From Fidelibacterota bacterium TCS55 (GTDB taxonomy: Bacteria; Fidelibacterota; Marinisomatia; Marinisomatales; TCS55): a stretch of 15,660 nt of DNA. Below, in pieces: positions 7,999 to 15,281 of the stretch. Under the pieces are notes generated by a model. The model did not search any database, was not told where the DNA came from, and saw only the letters and a list, made by a program, of their open reading frames with translations. Numbering within the stretch: the stretch's first letter is position 1; every line of letters begins with the position of its first letter. The DNA is taken from assembly GCA_905182385.1 (NCBI GenBank), contig CAJJBS010000106.1, positions 1 to 15,660 on the forward strand, given 5' to 3'. The position numbers and the translations under genes are program-made.

Positions 7999-9312
7999 AT
8001 GAGAAAAATTACGATTATAGGAACAGGATATGTTGGATTAGTGACTGGAGCAGGAATTTCAGATTTTGGTCATGATGTAACGTGTGTTGATATTGATAAA
8101 AATAAAATAAAAAAATTAAATTCAGGTGAGATTCCAATTTATGAACCTGAATTAGATACTATTGTTAAAAGGAATAGTGTAAAAGGTTTATTGAAGTTTA
8201 GTAGTCGTATAAATGAAGCTATTAAAGAATCTGAAATCATTTTTATTGCAGTAGGAACGCCACAAAGTAAAAATGGTGATTCAGATCTTACTGCTATAGA
8301 AAATGTTGCAAAAACAATTGGAAAGAATTTAAATAAATATAAGATTATTTGTACAAAAAGCACTGTTCCCGTTGGCACAGGAAAAAAGATAGAAGAAATT
8401 ATTAAATTAAATAGTAAAGCAATAGAATTTGATTATGTTTCTAATCCTGAATTTTTGAGAGAGGGTGCAGCTGTAAGGGATTTTCTTATTCCTGACCGTA
8501 TTGTAATTGGATCACGATCAAAAAAAGCATTTAAAATAATGCAAGATGTCTATAGACCACTTTTCTTAAATGAAACACCAATAATAAACACAAATGTTGA
8601 AACTTCAGAAATGATCAAATATGCATCAAATTCTTTTTTAGCTCTAAAAATTAGTTATATAAATGAGATAGCAAATTTATGTGATTCGGTTGGTGCTGAT
8701 GTTCATATTGTTTCAAAAGCAATGGGTCAAGATGGTCGAATTAGTCCAAAATTCTTACACCCAGGCCCAGGGTTTGGAGGATCATGTTTTCCAAAAGATA
8801 CAATTGCATTAGTTAATACAGGAAATCAAAACAATATTAGAATGAATACAATTGAAGCAGCAATTAAAACTAATAATGAACAAAAATTGCGAATGGTTGC
8901 TAAGTTGAAATCATTATTAAATAATAAAATAAAAAATAAAACTATTACAGTCCTTGGCTTGGCTTTTAAACCTCAAACTGATGATATTAGAGATGCTGCT
9001 TCAACTATTATTATTCCTAAATTAATTAAAGAGGGCGCGATAATTAATACTTATGATCCAGTTGCTATGGATAATTTTAAATCTCTTAAATTGAATATAA
9101 ATTACTTTAATAATTGGCAGGAGGCTTCTAGGGGGGCTGATGCACTGATTCTATTAACAGAATGGAATGAATTTAGAGGTATTGATCTTTTAGAATTAAA
9201 ACATTTACTTAAAGCACCTACAGTTTTAGATACAAAAAATATTTTGAGTGTTGAAAATCTTCAGGCTCTAAAATTTAATTACGATAATGTTGGTCGAAAG
9301 GCCATCAATTGA
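7999..9312 (+). CDS. ugd: UDP-glucose 6-dehydrogenase
   Basis: Oxidises UDP-glucose to UDP-glucuronate with two NAD+, supplying uronic acids for polysaccharide or other envelope glycans. The N-terminal Rossmann motif GTGYVGLVTGAG lies at 8-19, with acidic D31 and D33 after strand 2. Further family motifs are VGTPQ (85-89), STVPVGTG (121-128), SNPEFLREGAAVRDFL (148-163), EMIKYASNSFLALKISYINE (204-223) with K207 and N211, and GPGFGGSCFPKDT (256-268), where C263 is the catalytic thiol and D267 its partner. The third domain contains VLGLAFKPQTDDIRDA. 437 residues is typical. The 21-base leader is A/T only. UDP-mannuronate or GDP-mannose dehydrogenases share the fold; the motifs fit the UDP-glucose group best. 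It overlaps rmlC by TTGA. Confidence 0.92.
   Translation: MRKITIIGTGYVGLVTGAGISDFGHDVTCVDIDKNKIKKLNSGEIPIYEPELDTIVKRNSVKGLLKFSSRINEAIKESEIIFIAVGTPQSKNGDSDLTAIENVAKTIGKNLNKYKIICTKSTVPVGTGKKIEEIIKLNSKAIEFDYVSNPEFLREGAAVRDFLIPDRIVIGSRSKKAFKIMQDVYRPLFLNETPIINTNVETSEMIKYASNSFLALKISYINEIANLCDSVGADVHIVSKAMGQDGRISPKFLHPGPGFGGSCFPKDTIALVNTGNQNNIRMNTIEAAIKTNNEQKLRMVAKLKSLLNNKIKNKTITVLGLAFKPQTDDIRDAASTIIIPKLIKEGAIINTYDPVAMDNFKSLKLNINYFNNWQEASRGADALILLTEWNEFRGIDLLELKHLLKAPTVLDTKNILSVENLQALKFNYDNVGRKAIN
9296..9301 (+). promoter_or_regulatory. Shine-Dalgarno-like GAAAGG for the TTG start of rmlC
   Basis: GAAAGG ends seven bases before the TTG at 9309, within the last codons of ugd. It is a weaker match than the sites before tsaD and plsC but well placed, and supports the TTG start. 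Confidence 0.45.
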
Positions 9313-9863
9313 TATTTGAATCTACTGCCATACCGGGTGTAATGAAAATTAAACCAGAAGTGCATAAAGATAATCGCGGTTATTTTTTTGAATCATTTAA
9401 GCAAAATATTTTTGAGGATAATAATCTTAAAATGAAATTTGTTCAAGATAATCAATCTCAATCTTCAAAAGGTGTTTTGCGTGGACTTCACTACCAACTA
9501 AATAATCCACAAGGTAAACTAGCATGGGTTACATTAGGAAAAGTATTTGATGTTGCAGTTGATATTAGAAAAGGATCTCCTACATTTGGTCAGAGTGTTA
9601 CAGCAATTTTAGATGATAAATCTCATTTGAGATTTTACGTGCCTCCTGGATTTGCTCACGGTTATTATGTGTTATCTCAAAATGCTATTTTTAATTATAA
9701 ATGTACTGATTTTTATTATCCTGAAGATGAGTATGGAATTAAATGGGACGATCCATCAATTAATATTAAATGGGCAGAAGGTGAAAAATATATATCTAAT
9801 AAAGACACTTGTCACTCAAACTTAAATGAAATGAATGAAGATTGTTTACCAACATTCAGCTAA
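9309..9863 (+). CDS. rfbC: dTDP-4-dehydrorhamnose 3,5-epimerase, TTG start
   Basis: RmlC/RfbC performs the third step of dTDP-L-rhamnose synthesis, double epimerisation of dTDP-4-keto-6-deoxyglucose. The cupin sequence shows IPGVMKIKPEVHKDNRGYFFES (8-29), VLRGLHYQ (57-63+) with catalytic base H61, QGKLAWVTLGKVFDVAVDIR (68-87), VPPGFAHGYYVLS (111-123), and Y130 at the expected position of the catalytic acid in FNYKCTDFY. At 184 residues it has normal length. No ATG, GTG or TTG lies between the in-frame TAA at 9285-9287 and the TTG at 9309, and the next ATG (codon 12) would cut the first strand, so TTG is preferred. The rmlA, rmlB and rmlD partners are not in the window. Start and ugd stop share TTGA. 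Confidence 0.93.
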   Translation: MIFESTAIPGVMKIKPEVHKDNRGYFFESFKQNIFEDNNLKMKFVQDNQSQSSKGVLRGLHYQLNNPQGKLAWVTLGKVFDVAVDIRKGSPTFGQSVTAILDDKSHLRFYVPPGFAHGYYVLSQNAIFNYKCTDFYYPEDEYGIKWDDPSINIKWAEGEKYISNKDTCHSNLNEMNEDCLPTFS

Positions 9864-9869
9864 AGTTAA

Positions 9870-11138
9870 ATGATATCAATTGAATTAATAAGAAGAGAAC
9901 CTAAGCTAGTCCAAGAAAGGTTAGCTCTTAAAGATAATTCAATTTCTTTAGAAACTATATTAGAACTAGATAAAGAATATAGATTCAACCTTTCGAAAGT
10001 AAATGAATTACGCTCCAAACGTAACAAAGTATCTGAAGATATAGCTAAAGCAAGGAAAGCTGATATAAGTGCGGATGAAGAAATTTTAGCAATGCGTAAA
10101 GTTGGTGAAGATATTAAGTCGATTGAACTAAAAGTAAATCAATTAAAAGAATCTTTAGATACAAATCTACTTAGTTTGCCAAATTTACCAAATGAGTATG
10201 TTCCGAAAGGTATAGATGATAGTTGTAATAAAGTTGTTCGTGAATGTGGTGAAGCTAAAGAATTAAATTTTAAAATTAAATCTCATTTAGAACTTGGTAA
10301 AGAACTAAACTTATTTGATTTTGAGCGAGGTGCAAAAATTTCAGGTTCTGGCTTTCCTTTATTTATAGGCAAAGGAGCAAAGTTGGAACGTGCTTTAATT
10401 AATTATATGCTTGACATACAAACAATCAAGCATGGTTACACTGAAATTTTCCCACCATTTTTAGTAAAACCTTCTTCGGTAAAAATAGTTGGTCAATTAC
10501 CAAAGTTTTCTGAAGATATGTATTTTTCAGAAAAAGATAATCTTTGGCTTATACCAACAGCTGAAGTTCCACTTACTAACATACATTCTGATGAAATACT
10601 CTCCGAAGATCAACTCCCAATATCTTATACTGCTTACTCAGCATGTTTTCGTCGCGAAGCAGGTTCTTATGGTAAAGATACTAGAGGATTTTTAAGAGTA
10701 CATCAATTTAATAAAGTTGAATTAGTTCAGTTAGTTAAGCCTGAAGAATCATATGAAGCTCTTGAACTGTTGACAACTCACGCAGAATATATTCTACAAT
10801 CATTAGGTTTAAAATATCGTTTGGTAGAGCTTTGTACTGGTGACTTAAGTTTTGCTGCTTCCAAATGCTATGATCTAGAACTTTGGGCACCTGGTGAACA
10901 AAAATGGCTTGAAGTTTCTTCATGTAGTAATTTTGAAGATTTTCAAGCAAGACGTGGGAATATTCGTTTTAGAAGAAATTCTGATAATAAAGTTGAACTA
11001 GTTCATACAATTAACGGCAGTGGCTTAGCAACGCCAAGATTACTAGTAGCTATTCTTGAATCTTACCAGAATAAGAATGGTACAATATCAATTCCAGAGC
11101 CTCTACAGCCATACTTTGGTTCGGAGGTTATAGATTAG
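9870..11138 (+). CDS. serS: Seryl-tRNA synthetase
   Basis: Class II synthetase that charges tRNA-Ser (and tRNA-Sec where present) with serine. The N-terminal antiparallel coiled-coil tRNA-binding arm covers about residues 30-105. The catalytic domain follows, with GFPLFIGKGAKLERALINYM (161-180), TAEVPL (230-235) for serine recognition, motif 2 FRREAGSYGKDTRGFLRVHQF (260-280), the EVSSCSNFEDFQARR block (348-362) and motif 3 GSGLATPRLLVAILE (383-397). 422 residues is the standard size and all signature residues are present. The ATG is six bases after rmlC without a visible Shine-Dalgarno. Its last codons carry a GGAGGT that serves the following acyltransferase gene. Confidence 0.97.
   Translation: MISIELIRREPKLVQERLALKDNSISLETILELDKEYRFNLSKVNELRSKRNKVSEDIAKARKADISADEEILAMRKVGEDIKSIELKVNQLKESLDTNLLSLPNLPNEYVPKGIDDSCNKVVRECGEAKELNFKIKSHLELGKELNLFDFERGAKISGSGFPLFIGKGAKLERALINYMLDIQTIKHGYTEIFPPFLVKPSSVKIVGQLPKFSEDMYFSEKDNLWLIPTAEVPLTNIHSDEILSEDQLPISYTAYSACFRREAGSYGKDTRGFLRVHQFNKVELVQLVKPEESYEALELLTTHAEYILQSLGLKYRLVELCTGDLSFAASKCYDLELWAPGEQKWLEVSSCSNFEDFQARRGNIRFRRNSDNKVELVHTINGSGLATPRLLVAILESYQNKNGTISIPEPLQPYFGSEVID
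11123..11128 (+). promoter_or_regulatory. Strong Shine-Dalgarno GGAGGT deciding the ATT start of plsC
   Basis: GGAGGT is the best Shine-Dalgarno match seen in the window. Five bases (TATAG preceded by T; 11129-11133) separate it from the ATT at 11134-11136. It lies inside the last serS codons (Ser-Glu-Val). The TAG in the spacer is an in-frame stop for the plsC frame, so the coding region cannot begin upstream. Confidence 0.65.
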
Positions 11139-11886
11139 TTTTATCTCATTCTGGTTTTTATTTAATGTTCTCATTTGGACAATTATCTTTTCTTTAATAG
11201 GTATTTTTGGCTCAATTTTTGAATGGCGAGGAAAATTTTTTGGATGGATAGGACAAAAATGGGCAAAGACTTTATTAAAAATTGGAGTTATAAATTATTC
11301 AGTTCACGGATTAGATAAATTAAGAAAAAATTCTAATTATATTTTTGCATCAAATCATGAATCTGCATTAGATATACTTTTAGTTTTTGCAGGGTTACCA
11401 TATCATATTGTTTTTATATCTAAAATTGAGTTAAAAAGGATTCCATTATTTGGGTTAGCTATGATAGCAGGTAGACATTTTTTTGTTGATAGAAGTAATC
11501 ATAAAAAATCAATGGAATCTTTAGCTAAAGCAAAATATTCAATGGAAAAAAATCCACGTTCAATTATTATCTATCCTGAAGGCACCCGCTCATTTGATGG
11601 ATCAATTTTACCTTTTAAAAAGGGTGGACTTATAATGGCTATGAATATGGGAATTACTGTTGTTCCAGTAGCTATGTGTGGAACTCGAGAAGCCATGAAA
11701 AAAGGATTTAAATTGAGTAAATATCCTTTAGAATTACGAATAGGAGAACCAATAGAAACATCAAAGATTAAATACGAACAAAGAAATGAGTTTGTGGATG
11801 AAGTTAGAAATTCTATAATTAAGTTAAAATCTGAATGGTATATAAAGAATCATCAAAATAATCCAAATGAAACTACCCAAAACTAA
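11134..11886 (+). CDS. plsC: 1-acyl-sn-glycerol-3-phosphate acyltransferase (PlsC type), probable ATT start
   Basis: PlsC acylates lysophosphatidate to phosphatidate, a core step of phospholipid synthesis at the inner membrane. Numbered from the ATT at 11134, the 250-residue product has an N-terminal membrane helix (about 5-27), acyltransferase motif I NHESALD (74-80; H75 and D80 catalytic), motif II KIELKRIPLFG...GRHFFVDR (97-120), motif III YPEGTRS (147-153) and motif IV VVPVAM (176-181). The frame is open from the in-frame TAG at 11131-11133, yet it contains no ATG, GTG or TTG until codon 110, which lies after catalytic motif I. Starting there would give a dead 141-residue protein, so an ATT (or other rare) start is needed. 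It overlaps serS by 5 bases and rfaE2 by 20. Family certain; exact start inferred. Confidence 0.85.
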   Translation: MSFISFWFLFNVLIWTIIFSLIGIFGSIFEWRGKFFGWIGQKWAKTLLKIGVINYSVHGLDKLRKNSNYIFASNHESALDILLVFAGLPYHIVFISKIELKRIPLFGLAMIAGRHFFVDRSNHKKSMESLAKAKYSMEKNPRSIIIYPEGTRSFDGSILPFKKGGLIMAMNMGITVVPVAMCGTREAMKKGFKLSKYPLELRIGEPIETSKIKYEQRNEFVDEVRNSIIKLKSEWYIKNHQNNPNETTQN

Positions 11887-12376
11887 AATATATAATTCTT
11901 TAGAAGCAAAGTCGATAATTTTTGATTATAAAAATAAAGGGAAAAAAGTAGTTTTTTCCAATGGTTGTTTTGATATTATTCATAAGGGTCATAAAACTTA
12001 TTTAAATGCTGCAAGAGAATTGGGTGACTTTCTTATAATTGGATTGAATTCAGATTCTTCAGTTAGAGAACTAAAGGGTTCTAATCGTCCAGTCATTGAT
12101 CAAAATAACCGTGCAAATAATCTTCTAAAGTTAGATTGTGTTGATGCAGTAACTATTTTCAATGAGGATACTCCTGAAAAATTAATTAATGATTTAAGCC
12201 CTGATTTAATAGTTAAAGGTGGGGATTATAAGCCTGAGGAAGTTATTGGAGCAGATTATGTCCAATCATATGGTGGTGAAGTTATTATTTTACCATTTGT
12301 TCCGGGATATAGTTCAACAAATATTATTATGAGAATGCAGGGAAAAGACTTGACTGAGGGAGAAAGCTCCAACTAA
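11867..12376 (+). CDS. rfaE2: D-glycero-beta-D-manno-heptose 1-phosphate adenylyltransferase (stand-alone)
   Basis: Transfers AMP from ATP to heptose 1-phosphate, making ADP-heptose for the LPS inner core. The nucleotidyltransferase signature FSNGCFDIIHKGH (30-42) contains the HxGH motif (39-42). GLNSDSSVRELKGSNRPV (59-76), LSPDLIVKGGDY (110-121) and GYSSTNII (147-154) complete the RfaE domain II pattern. At 169 residues it is only the adenylyltransferase half of E. coli HldE; the kinase is not in the window. The ATG overlaps plsC by 20 bases and is the only early start. Cytidylyltransferases (TagD, RibF-like) share HxGH, but KGGDY and the STNII end fit RfaE2. Confidence 0.92.
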   Translation: MKLPKTKIYNSLEAKSIIFDYKNKGKKVVFSNGCFDIIHKGHKTYLNAARELGDFLIIGLNSDSSVRELKGSNRPVIDQNNRANNLLKLDCVDAVTIFNEDTPEKLINDLSPDLIVKGGDYKPEEVIGADYVQSYGGEVIILPFVPGYSSTNIIMRMQGKDLTEGESSN

Positions 12377-12406
12377 TTTCGCCATCTTAAATTACTCTAA
12401 ATATAA

Positions 12407-14008
12407 ATGATACAGACATTTACACGAATTTTAATAACCATTATTACTTTAATTAGTATAAGCTTAGCTCAATCTGATAAAAAAGAAGACCTCTTGTATC
12501 AAAATGCTAATCAATTAGATATTAGTAGGAATAGGTTACCAGGGTTATTAGAAGATGTAAAAGTTCTTTTATCTGATGCATTTATTTCTGATGTTATGTC
12601 AGATACCTTAGAAGTTATTTATAGTCTAAATCGGATTTTTGATCTTTTATCAGAAGCAGATCAGTATGGTGAAATGGACGATGAAGATCAAGAAGAGTTT
12701 TCTCGATTTGAAACATCACTCGTTGAATTATATACAAATAGATTTAATACCTTAGATAAGATGAATGCTACGTTAACAGCGGGTAATATGCGAAGAGATA
12801 TAACTTCAATGATGGAACCACTAGAAGTAGAAATGGGTGCTTCTCAATTCACTGTAATTGAAGATAGAGATGGGCATGTTCCTTTGGTTCGTAATAAGAA
12901 GGTTGATCAATTTATAAAATATTTTGAAACTAAAGGTCGGAAACAGTTTGAGATTTGGCTTGATAGACTAGAAGTCTATGGTCCAATGATTTCTCAAATT
13001 TTGGAAGAATGTAACGTTCCACCTGAAATTATTTATTTAGCAATGATTGAATCAGGATTAAATCCAAAAGCTTATTCAAAAGCTGCTGCTAATGGCATGT
13101 GGCAATTTGTTTATGCAACTGGAAAAAGATATGGTTTAGAAAGAACTTGGTATGTGGATGAGCGTCGTGACCCTGAAAAAGCAACTAGAGCAGCTTGTGC
13201 TTATTTAACAGATTTATATGGTGAATTTGATAATTGGTATTTAGCTCTCGCAGCTTATAATGCTGGTGAAGGCCGAATTCGAAGAGCAACTCGCTTACAT
13301 CAAACTCTTGATTTTTGGCAACTTCACTCTTTACCTCGAGAGACTCGAAACTATATGCCTTACTTCTTAGCCGTTACTATTTTAGCGAAAAACCCTGAGA
13401 AATATGGTTTTACAATTAAAGAGAAAAGAGGAAAAGCTCTTTCCTATGATACTGTATTTATAGAAAAAAGTGCTGATTTAACTGTTTTAGCTAGGTCAGC
13501 TGAAACCTCTTTTAAAACTTTACAGACTTTAAATCCTGAATTAAGACAGTCAGCTACGCCAAACGATTCTTATGAACTTAAAATTCCTAAGAATAGTAAA
13601 AATATTTTCTTAAAAAATTATAATGCTCTACCTGAAAATGAGCGCTTTGCGCCTCAATCTATCACTCATAAAGTTCGTAATGGTGAAAGTTTATGGACTA
13701 TTGCTAGAAAATACAGAGTCTCTCAACATGATATAGCTGCAGTAAATAAGCTTAGGAATAGAAGCATGATTAGAATTGGTCAAAGACTAACTATTCCTGT
13801 ACCAGGCGTAAATCTTGCTTCAAGGTCAAATTCTGCAATGCCTGGTTATAACAAGTTATCATATAAAGTTCGCAAAGGTGATACTTTAGGTCATATAGCA
13901 GAAGATTATGGAACAAAAGCCTCTACAATAAGAAAATGGAATAGTTTAAAGTATGGTCAGCATATTTATCCTGGACAAAAATTGACATTATGGATCAAAC
14001 AAAGTTAA
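12407..14008 (+). CDS. Secreted LysM-containing lytic murein transglycosylase (MltD-like)
   Basis: Cleaves the MurNAc-GlcNAc bond of peptidoglycan to a 1,6-anhydro product in the periplasm. An N-terminal signal peptide is visible (about 1-21, ending LISISLAQS, no lipobox cysteine). A mostly helical acidic region (25-165) of unknown role follows. The SLT domain spans about 190-330: PPEIIYLAMIESGLNPKAYS with catalytic E215, the AAANGMWQFVYATGKRYGL block, and LALAAYNAGEGRIRRA (279-294). Two clear LysM repeats sit at about 420-464 (HKVRNGESLWTIARKY) and 485-529 (YKVRKGDTLGHIAEDYG), and a degenerate LysM-like stretch at about 349-393. This order matches MltD, except that the protein is not a lipoprotein. 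It overlaps sppA by 19 bases. Confidence 0.9.
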   Translation: MIQTFTRILITIITLISISLAQSDKKEDLLYQNANQLDISRNRLPGLLEDVKVLLSDAFISDVMSDTLEVIYSLNRIFDLLSEADQYGEMDDEDQEEFSRFETSLVELYTNRFNTLDKMNATLTAGNMRRDITSMMEPLEVEMGASQFTVIEDRDGHVPLVRNKKVDQFIKYFETKGRKQFEIWLDRLEVYGPMISQILEECNVPPEIIYLAMIESGLNPKAYSKAAANGMWQFVYATGKRYGLERTWYVDERRDPEKATRAACAYLTDLYGEFDNWYLALAAYNAGEGRIRRATRLHQTLDFWQLHSLPRETRNYMPYFLAVTILAKNPEKYGFTIKEKRGKALSYDTVFIEKSADLTVLARSAETSFKTLQTLNPELRQSATPNDSYELKIPKNSKNIFLKNYNALPENERFAPQSITHKVRNGESLWTIARKYRVSQHDIAAVNKLRNRSMIRIGQRLTIPVPGVNLASRSNSAMPGYNKLSYKVRKGDTLGHIAEDYGTKASTIRKWNSLKYGQHIYPGQKLTLWIKQS

Positions 14009-14880
14009 AAAGACCAGCATCTAATTTGAAATGGCTCTGGTGGGGCCTAGGGAGCTTTTTTGCATTATTAATAGTTTTTCGTGCCGGCGGGATGTCTAAT
14101 AGTATAGATGGAACAGGAATTGGTAAAAAAGTTGGAGTTATTAAAGTTTTAGGTCCTATTGTCTCTTCAAATTCAATAGTAAAAGATTTAGAAAACTTTA
14201 GAAAACGAAAAGATATCTCTGCAATATTGGTTCGAATTGATTCACCTGGTGGACTTGTAGCGCCTACTCAAGAGATCTATGAAAAGATAAAAAATATAAA
14301 AGAAGAAAAACCAATAATTGCAAGTATGGGAAGCGTTGCAGCTTCAGGGGGTTACTATATAGCACTTGGAGCAGATTCAATTATAGCAAACTCTGGAACT
14401 ATTGTAGGCAGTATAGGGGTAATTATGAATTATCCTGTTATTACAGAGTTATTAGATAAAGTAGGTATTGAATTTGAAACAGTAAAAAGTGGCGAACTTA
14501 AAGATGTAGGTTCTTATTCAAGAGAAGTAACTGAAGCAGATCGAAAACATTTAAATGAAATGGTTGATGATATGTATAGTCAGTTTGTGGATGCTGTTGC
14601 TAAAAATCGTTCATTAAGTAGAGAAGAAGTAATTAAAATTGCTGATGGGCGAGTTTATACAGGAAAACAATCAAAAGAATTAGGCTTAATTGATGCAATT
14701 GGTACGTTTGAAGATGCTATCTTAATTGCAGGTAAAATGGGCCAAATAACAGGTAAACCAAAAATAGTTCAAGTAAATAAGAAACGCCCCTCTGTTTTGG
14801 ATTGGTTTACAGGTAACTTGGGGCAAACGGTCAGTGGTTGGTTTGATGAATTACCTGCTTATCGCTGGCGTATGGAGTAA
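13990..14880 (+). CDS. sppA: Signal peptide peptidase SppA, short form
   Basis: Membrane-bound serine protease that degrades cleaved signal peptides and membrane-associated peptides. One N-terminal membrane helix (about 14-31, WLWWGLGSFFALLIVFRA) anchors an S49 protease domain. VRIDSPGGLVAPTQEIYEKI (81-100) and MGSVAASGGYYIALGAD (113-129) are diagnostic, with S119 as the nucleophile in ASGGY. K171 in KSGELKDVG lies 52 residues later, the same separation as the Ser147/Lys199 dyad of Bacillus subtilis SppA. 296 residues makes it the single-domain form, unlike the tandem 67K form of E. coli. The ATG lies within the end of the transglycosylase gene (19-base overlap) and is the only start giving the anchor. 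Confidence 0.94.
   Translation: MDQTKLKRPASNLKWLWWGLGSFFALLIVFRAGGMSNSIDGTGIGKKVGVIKVLGPIVSSNSIVKDLENFRKRKDISAILVRIDSPGGLVAPTQEIYEKIKNIKEEKPIIASMGSVAASGGYYIALGADSIIANSGTIVGSIGVIMNYPVITELLDKVGIEFETVKSGELKDVGSYSREVTEADRKHLNEMVDDMYSQFVDAVAKNRSLSREEVIKIADGRVYTGKQSKELGLIDAIGTFEDAILIAGKMGQITGKPKIVQVNKKRPSVLDWFTGNLGQTVSGWFDELPAYRWRME
14874..14877 (+). promoter_or_regulatory. Shine-Dalgarno-like GGAG before the HU gene
   Basis: GGAG within the last codons of sppA is followed by eight bases to the ATG at 14886. It is one of the few Shine-Dalgarno-like sites before an ATG start here and fits a highly expressed DNA-binding protein. Confidence 0.45.
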
Positions 14881-14885
14881 ATACC

Positions 14886-15173
14886 ATGACTAAACAAGAA
14901 ATTGTAAATATAGTTTCAGATGCTACAGGGTTAACAAAAGTTGAAACAGAAGCAGTAATGAATGGCGTGATGGCAACAATTATTGATTCACTTGGTAAAA
15001 ATAATCGAGTAGAGCTTCGTGGCTTTGGTACTTTTGGGGTAAAACATAGAAAACCAAAAAAAGCAAGAAACCCAGGAACTGGAGAAGCAATTTATTTACC
15101 GGAACGACATGTGCCAACATTCAAACCAGCCAAAAACATGCGTTCCCACGTTAACGAGAAACTTACAAAATAA
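14886..15173 (+). CDS. HU/IHF-family DNA-binding protein
   Basis: Small dimeric nucleoid protein that bends and compacts DNA. The N-terminal helices (TKQEIVNIVSDATGLTKVET) lead into VELRGFGTFGVKHRK (42-56). The DNA-intercalating arm contains RNPGTGE (61-67), with P63 at the classical proline position, and the C-terminus has the FKPAKNMR pattern (79-86). At 95 residues it has the normal HU/IHF length. VELRGFGTF and PERHVPTFKPAKNMR resemble the IHF-like subgroup, but IHF cannot be separated from HU by eye. It starts five bases after sppA and ends ten bases before a 31-codon gene. Confidence 0.95.
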   Translation: MTKQEIVNIVSDATGLTKVETEAVMNGVMATIIDSLGKNNRVELRGFGTFGVKHRKPKKARNPGTGEAIYLPERHVPTFKPAKNMRSHVNEKLTK

Positions 15174-15174
15174 A

Positions 15175-15182
15175 AGAGGTGA
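15175..15182 (+). promoter_or_regulatory. Shine-Dalgarno AGAGGTGA before the 31-codon gene
   Basis: AGAGGTGA matches the AGGAGGTGA consensus with one difference, and its AGAGG core is four bases from the ATG at 15184. It is the second-best Shine-Dalgarno match in the window and supports that the very short gene is translated. Confidence 0.6.
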
Positions 15183-15183
15183 C

Positions 15184-15279
15184 ATGCCCTGCGGTAAAAA
15201 ACGTAAAAGGCGCAAAATAAATACTCACAAGCGAAAAAAACGCTTGCGCGCTAATCGTCATAAAAAGAAAAAAGTATAA
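15184..15279 (+). CDS. 31-residue basic AURKAIP1/COX24 (mS38-like) protein, probable small ribosomal subunit protein
   Basis: ATG to TAA gives 31 residues opening MPCGKKRKRRKINTHKRKKR and ending in NRHKKKKV; over half the residues are Lys or Arg. The MPCGKKRKR...THKRKKRLR...RHKKK pattern matches the tiny AURKAIP1/COX24-domain proteins known from Bacteroidota and relatives. The family is related to mitochondrial small-subunit protein mS38 (AURKAIP1, yeast Cox24), and a comparable short protein (bS22) is known in mycobacterial 30S subunits. I infer binding to 16S rRNA near the decoding region. It is easily missed because of its length, but the Shine-Dalgarno, the position behind the HU gene and the recognisable pattern support it. 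Confidence 0.85.
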   Translation: MPCGKKRKRRKINTHKRKKRLRANRHKKKKV

Positions 15280-15281
15280 TA

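Noticed and set aside
10489..10695. Plus-strand open frame inside serS in another frame
   Set aside because: It overlaps motif 2 of seryl-tRNA synthetase and shows no family features of its own.
10735..10950. Minus-strand open frame opposite serS
   Set aside because: It lies antisense to conserved catalytic-domain codons and its product has no recognisable domain.
11165..11197. ATG at 11165 as an alternative upstream start for plsC
   Set aside because: It is in a different frame and reaches a TAA after ten codons.
11461..11886. ATG at 11461 as the start of the acyltransferase gene
   Set aside because: This would remove the NHESALD catalytic motif and the membrane helix, which are encoded in the same frame just upstream. 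The upstream part is clearly coding.
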